A stretch of 9,375 bases of DNA from an uncultured Prevotellaceae bacterium (GTDB lineage Bacteria; Bacteroidota; Bacteroidia; Bacteroidales; Muribaculaceae). Shown here one piece after another: positions 7,528-9,375 of this stretch. Numbering within the stretch: position 1 is the stretch's first letter; each line of letters opens with the position of its first letter. The translations under genes and the position numbers were made by a program. Where the stretch lies: positions 1 through 9,375 of the forward strand of contig CAMFSS010000063.1 of NCBI GenBank assembly GCA_945983195.1, written 5' to 3'. The notes beneath the pieces are model-generated. The model saw only the letters and a list, made by a program, of their open reading frames with translations, ran no database searches and was not told the origin of the DNA.

Positions 7528-8571
7528 ATGAAGATAGAAAAGAAGTTATATGACACTCGGGTGGGGGAGATTTCGGTGTTCTGCCTCACCAATGGAGCAG
7601 GAAATGTGGTGGAATTGTCGAGCCTCGGAGCCGGCATAACCCGAATCATAGTTCCTGATGCCGACGGGCGACGCGATGACATTGTGCTGGGATATAGCGA
7701 CTATGCCGACTATATGCGCGACGGGGCGTGTGCCGGGAAAACTCCGGGTCGCTTTGCCAACCGCATAGCACTCGGCCGATTCACCATCGACGGAAAGGAA
7801 TACCAACTTGACACCAATAATGGCCCGAATGCGCTGCATGGCGGCAATGGCGGCTTTCACAGCGTGCTGTGGGAGTCGGAACTCACTGACAATGGTGTGC
7901 GGTTCACCTACCGCTCAGCCGATGGCGAAGAGGGCTATCCGGGCAATCTCACCGCAATGGTGACCTACTCATGGAGCGATGACAATGTACTCACCATCGA
8001 CTTCGATGCCGAAACTGACTGTGCTACGGTGGTGAATCTCACCAACCATGCCTATTTCAATCTTGCCGGTGCAGGTGAGGGCTTGTGCCTCGACCATCGC
8101 CTCAAGCTCGACTGCCACAAGTGGCTGCCGACTGACAATGTGGACATTCCGACCGGGGAGATAGCTTCGGTGGAGGGTACGCCGATGGATTTTACGCAAG
8201 GGAAACGTCTGGGTGATGATATTCTTGCCGATTTCAGCAATCTGAAATTGGGGAAGGGATATAACCACTTCTTCATTGCCGATGGCTATGATGGCACTTT
8301 GCGCCACATTGCCACGCTCACCGAGGCGCAAAGCCGACGCCGCGTAGATGTAGCTACTACGCAGTGGGGTGTAATGCTCTACACCGGCAACTGGCTTGCC
8401 TCGAATGAGCCTTGTGGACGACATGGCAGCCAATATGCCGACTATGCCGGTGTGGCTCTTGAATGTCAGGGTGCTCCCGATGCTCCCAATCACGCGAATT
8501 TCCCATCGACGGAGCTTCGCCCGGGAGAATGCTACCACCATGTAGTCACCTACAGCTTCTCAACTCTATAG
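7528..8571 (+). CDS. galM: Aldose 1-epimerase (mutarotase)
   Basis: This 347-residue protein interconverts the alpha and beta anomers of galactose and other aldoses; with galactose it supplies the alpha anomer to galactokinase in the Leloir pathway. Conserved features are GKTPGRFANRIALGRF (Arg in the NRI block), His104 in NALHGG, His174 in NLTNHAYFNL (the probable general acid), and Glu312 in VALECQGAPDAPNH (the probable general base). The length is typical. There is no signal peptide from the chosen start, so it should be cytoplasmic, unlike the upstream enzymes. An upstream in-frame ATG at 7483 would add 15 residues overlapping the GH92 gene, but the family's N-terminus begins around MKIEKKLYDTR, so ATG 7528 is preferred. 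It starts 10 bases after the GH92 stop and is probably the last gene of the operon. Its pairing with an alpha-galactosidase makes biological sense because that enzyme releases galactose. Confidence 0.93.
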   Translation: MKIEKKLYDTRVGEISVFCLTNGAGNVVELSSLGAGITRIIVPDADGRRDDIVLGYSDYADYMRDGACAGKTPGRFANRIALGRFTIDGKEYQLDTNNGPNALHGGNGGFHSVLWESELTDNGVRFTYRSADGEEGYPGNLTAMVTYSWSDDNVLTIDFDAETDCATVVNLTNHAYFNLAGAGEGLCLDHRLKLDCHKWLPTDNVDIPTGEIASVEGTPMDFTQGKRLGDDILADFSNLKLGKGYNHFFIADGYDGTLRHIATLTEAQSRRRVDVATTQWGVMLYTGNWLASNEPCGRHGSQYADYAGVALECQGAPDAPNHANFPSTELRPGECYHHVVTYSFSTL

Positions 8572-8581
8572 ATGGTGGGAA

Positions 8582-8621
8582 AAATTTGGAATTATCGAAA
8601 TAAATTTGGATATTCGGAATA
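8582..8621 (+). repeat. Tandem imperfect 20-bp repeats with embedded inverted repeat; candidate HigA operator
   Basis: The nonamer AAATTTGGA occurs at 8582-8590 and again at 8602-8610, a period of 20 bases or about two helical turns, and each copy is followed by a TCG-AA-like tail. Overlapping it is an inverted repeat, TCGAAATA (8595-8602) and TATTCGGA (8611-8618), matching at six of eight positions with an 8-base spacer. The block covers the predicted -7 element of the toxin-antitoxin promoter. Antitoxins of this class normally repress their own promoter by binding such sites, so an operator role is a reasonable inference. Confidence 0.4.
8601..8608 (+). promoter_or_regulatory. Candidate -7 element of the higBA promoter
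   Basis: TAAATTTG matches the Bacteroidota -7 consensus TAnnTTTG exactly and lies 47 bases before the higB start codon, which would give a leader of roughly 40 bases. A TTTG at 8585-8588 is only 12 bases upstream, too close for a standard -33 element, so the upstream half is not convincing. A separate promoter is plausible because the composition changes here and toxin-antitoxin pairs usually carry their own. Confidence 0.4.
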
Positions 8622-8655
8622 AAGTGCATATCTTCGCATAAGAAAAATATTTTGT

Positions 8656-8952
8656 ATGAGAGTAATTGCACGTAGTACACTGGTAGCCTATTATACCAAG
8701 AATCCACAGTCGAAAGTTGCACTGGAAGATTGGTATAATAAAACAAAAGAAGCGAATTGGGAATGTTTTGCCGATATAAAGAAAACATTCAATAGTGTGG
8801 ATAGCGTAGGAAACAAACGCTATGTTTTCAATATAAAAGGCAACGACTACAGGCTGATTGTGCTAATCAAGTTCACGGTGAGCCACGTTCTGATTCGTTT
8901 TGTAGGCACACATGCAGAGTATGACAAAATAAAAGACATTCAAAATATATAG
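8656..8952 (+). CDS. higB: HigB-family type II toxin (mRNA interferase)
   Basis: The 98-residue product resembles the HigB_toxin family (PF09907), small RelE-like ribonucleases that cleave mRNA, often on the ribosome, and stop growth until bound by the antitoxin. Visible family features are the N-terminal MRVIARSTL strand, the W-containing helix near residues 25-36, the FNIKGNDYRLIV block (residues 58-69, with Lys61 and Arg66) and the C-terminal IRFVGTHAEYDKI block (residues 80-92, with Arg81 and His86). The gene lies 84 bases after galM, is followed 6 bases later by the antitoxin, and has the toxin-first order typical of HigBA. Its base composition is AT-rich compared with the enzyme genes (22 G/C in the sampled 60 bases 8701-8760 against 33 in 6001-6060), suggesting acquisition by transfer. 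It appears intact. The ATG at 8656 fits the family N-terminus; upstream bases are A/T-rich with no clear Shine-Dalgarno. Confidence 0.88.
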   Translation: MRVIARSTLVAYYTKNPQSKVALEDWYNKTKEANWECFADIKKTFNSVDSVGNKRYVFNIKGNDYRLIVLIKFTVSHVLIRFVGTHAEYDKIKDIQNI

Positions 8953-8958
8953 GAAGAT

Positions 8959-9324
8959 ATGGCACAGATAAAGAATGAAGCAGCATATCGCGCTGCATTG
9001 AAACGTGTGGAGCAATTGGAGGAGATTGTTGATGATGACAATAACGTAATGGACGATAACGCCCATGAACTTGATATGCTTATAGACTTGATAGAAGAAT
9101 ATGAAGAGATACACTATCCTATAGGCAAACCTTCATTGGTTGATACCATAAAATTGCGACTCTATGAAATGGGTATCACCCAAAACAAACTTGCCGAGAT
9201 GCTGAATCTCAGTCCGGCAAGAGTGAGTGAAATAATGACCGGTAAATGTGAGCAAACACTAAAAATCGGCAGGGCAATAAGCCAGAAACTTGGGATAAGC
9301 CCCTCCATCGTTTTGGGTGTCTGA
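8959..9324 (+). CDS. higA: HigA-family antitoxin with XRE-type helix-turn-helix
   Basis: The 121-residue product has an acidic N-terminal half (about 1-55, with EQLEEIVDDDN and LIEEYEEIHYP), expected to wrap the toxin. A C-terminal XRE/Cro-like helix-turn-helix follows (about 60-120; core TQNKLAEMLNLSPARVSEI at 74-92). It should neutralise HigB by direct binding and repress the shared promoter, with the repeats at 8582-8621 as the candidate site. The arrangement of N-terminal acidic region, HYPIGKP linker and HTH is that of HigA proteins paired with PF09907 toxins. The start codon follows the toxin stop by 6 bases, with AGGAAG just ahead of it (8951-8956), so translational coupling is likely. 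It shares the low G+C content of higB and ends at TGA 9322-9324, apparently intact. Confidence 0.9.
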   Translation: MAQIKNEAAYRAALKRVEQLEEIVDDDNNVMDDNAHELDMLIDLIEEYEEIHYPIGKPSLVDTIKLRLYEMGITQNKLAEMLNLSPARVSEIMTGKCEQTLKIGRAISQKLGISPSIVLGV

Positions 9325-9375
9325 TAAATTGATTCGTTTTATTGGGAACTGGAAAAAAGACCCCTTGCCACATTG

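Noticed and set aside
8572..8655. Possible terminator between galM and higB
   Set aside because: I found no stable G/C-rich hairpin followed by a T-run; the repeats here are better explained as a promoter/operator block.
9325..9375. Sequence after higA
   Set aside because: These 51 bases show no open frame of useful length, no hairpin with T-run and no recognisable repeat, so nothing is called.

Overview
The window looks like chromosomal DNA from a member of the Bacteroidota, most likely the order Bacteroidales. The evidence is a hybrid two-component system (HTCS) regulator, secreted glycan-degrading enzymes downstream of it, promoter elements of the TAnnTTTG type, and start codons that mostly lack a strong Shine-Dalgarno sequence. 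The genus cannot be fixed from the sequence; a Muribaculaceae- or Prevotella-like gut species is only a guess. All seven genes lie on the + strand.

Region 1 (1-2273) is the 3' part of an HTCS gene. It holds the end of a periplasmic sensor, a membrane segment, a histidine kinase, a receiver domain and an AraC-type DNA-binding domain. Region 2 (2274-2431) is an intergenic segment with a good candidate promoter and a small hairpin just downstream of the predicted transcription start.

Region 3 (2432-8571) is a compact probable operon of four genes: a secreted sialate O-acetylesterase-family (SASA) esterase, a secreted GH36 alpha-galactosidase, an internally deleted GH92 (alpha-mannosidase family) protein, and a cytoplasmic aldose 1-epimerase. 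A coherent reading is that the esterase removes acetyl groups, the alpha-galactosidase releases galactose in the periplasm, and the mutarotase feeds that galactose into cytoplasmic metabolism under HTCS control. No SusC/SusD pair is present in the window. The GH92 gene keeps its signal peptide, N-terminal beta-sandwich domain and extreme C-terminus in one open frame, but has lost roughly 400 or more residues that should contain the catalytic barrel.

Region 4 (8572-9375) is clearly more AT-rich. It carries a toxin-first HigB/HigA toxin-antitoxin pair with its own candidate promoter, which overlaps repeated sequences that could be the HigA operator. The last 51 bases show nothing recognisable.

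I see no wholly new system. The observations most worth checking are the in-frame collapse of the GH92 gene, the candidate operator of the toxin-antitoxin pair, and the hairpin at the start of the esterase transcript.
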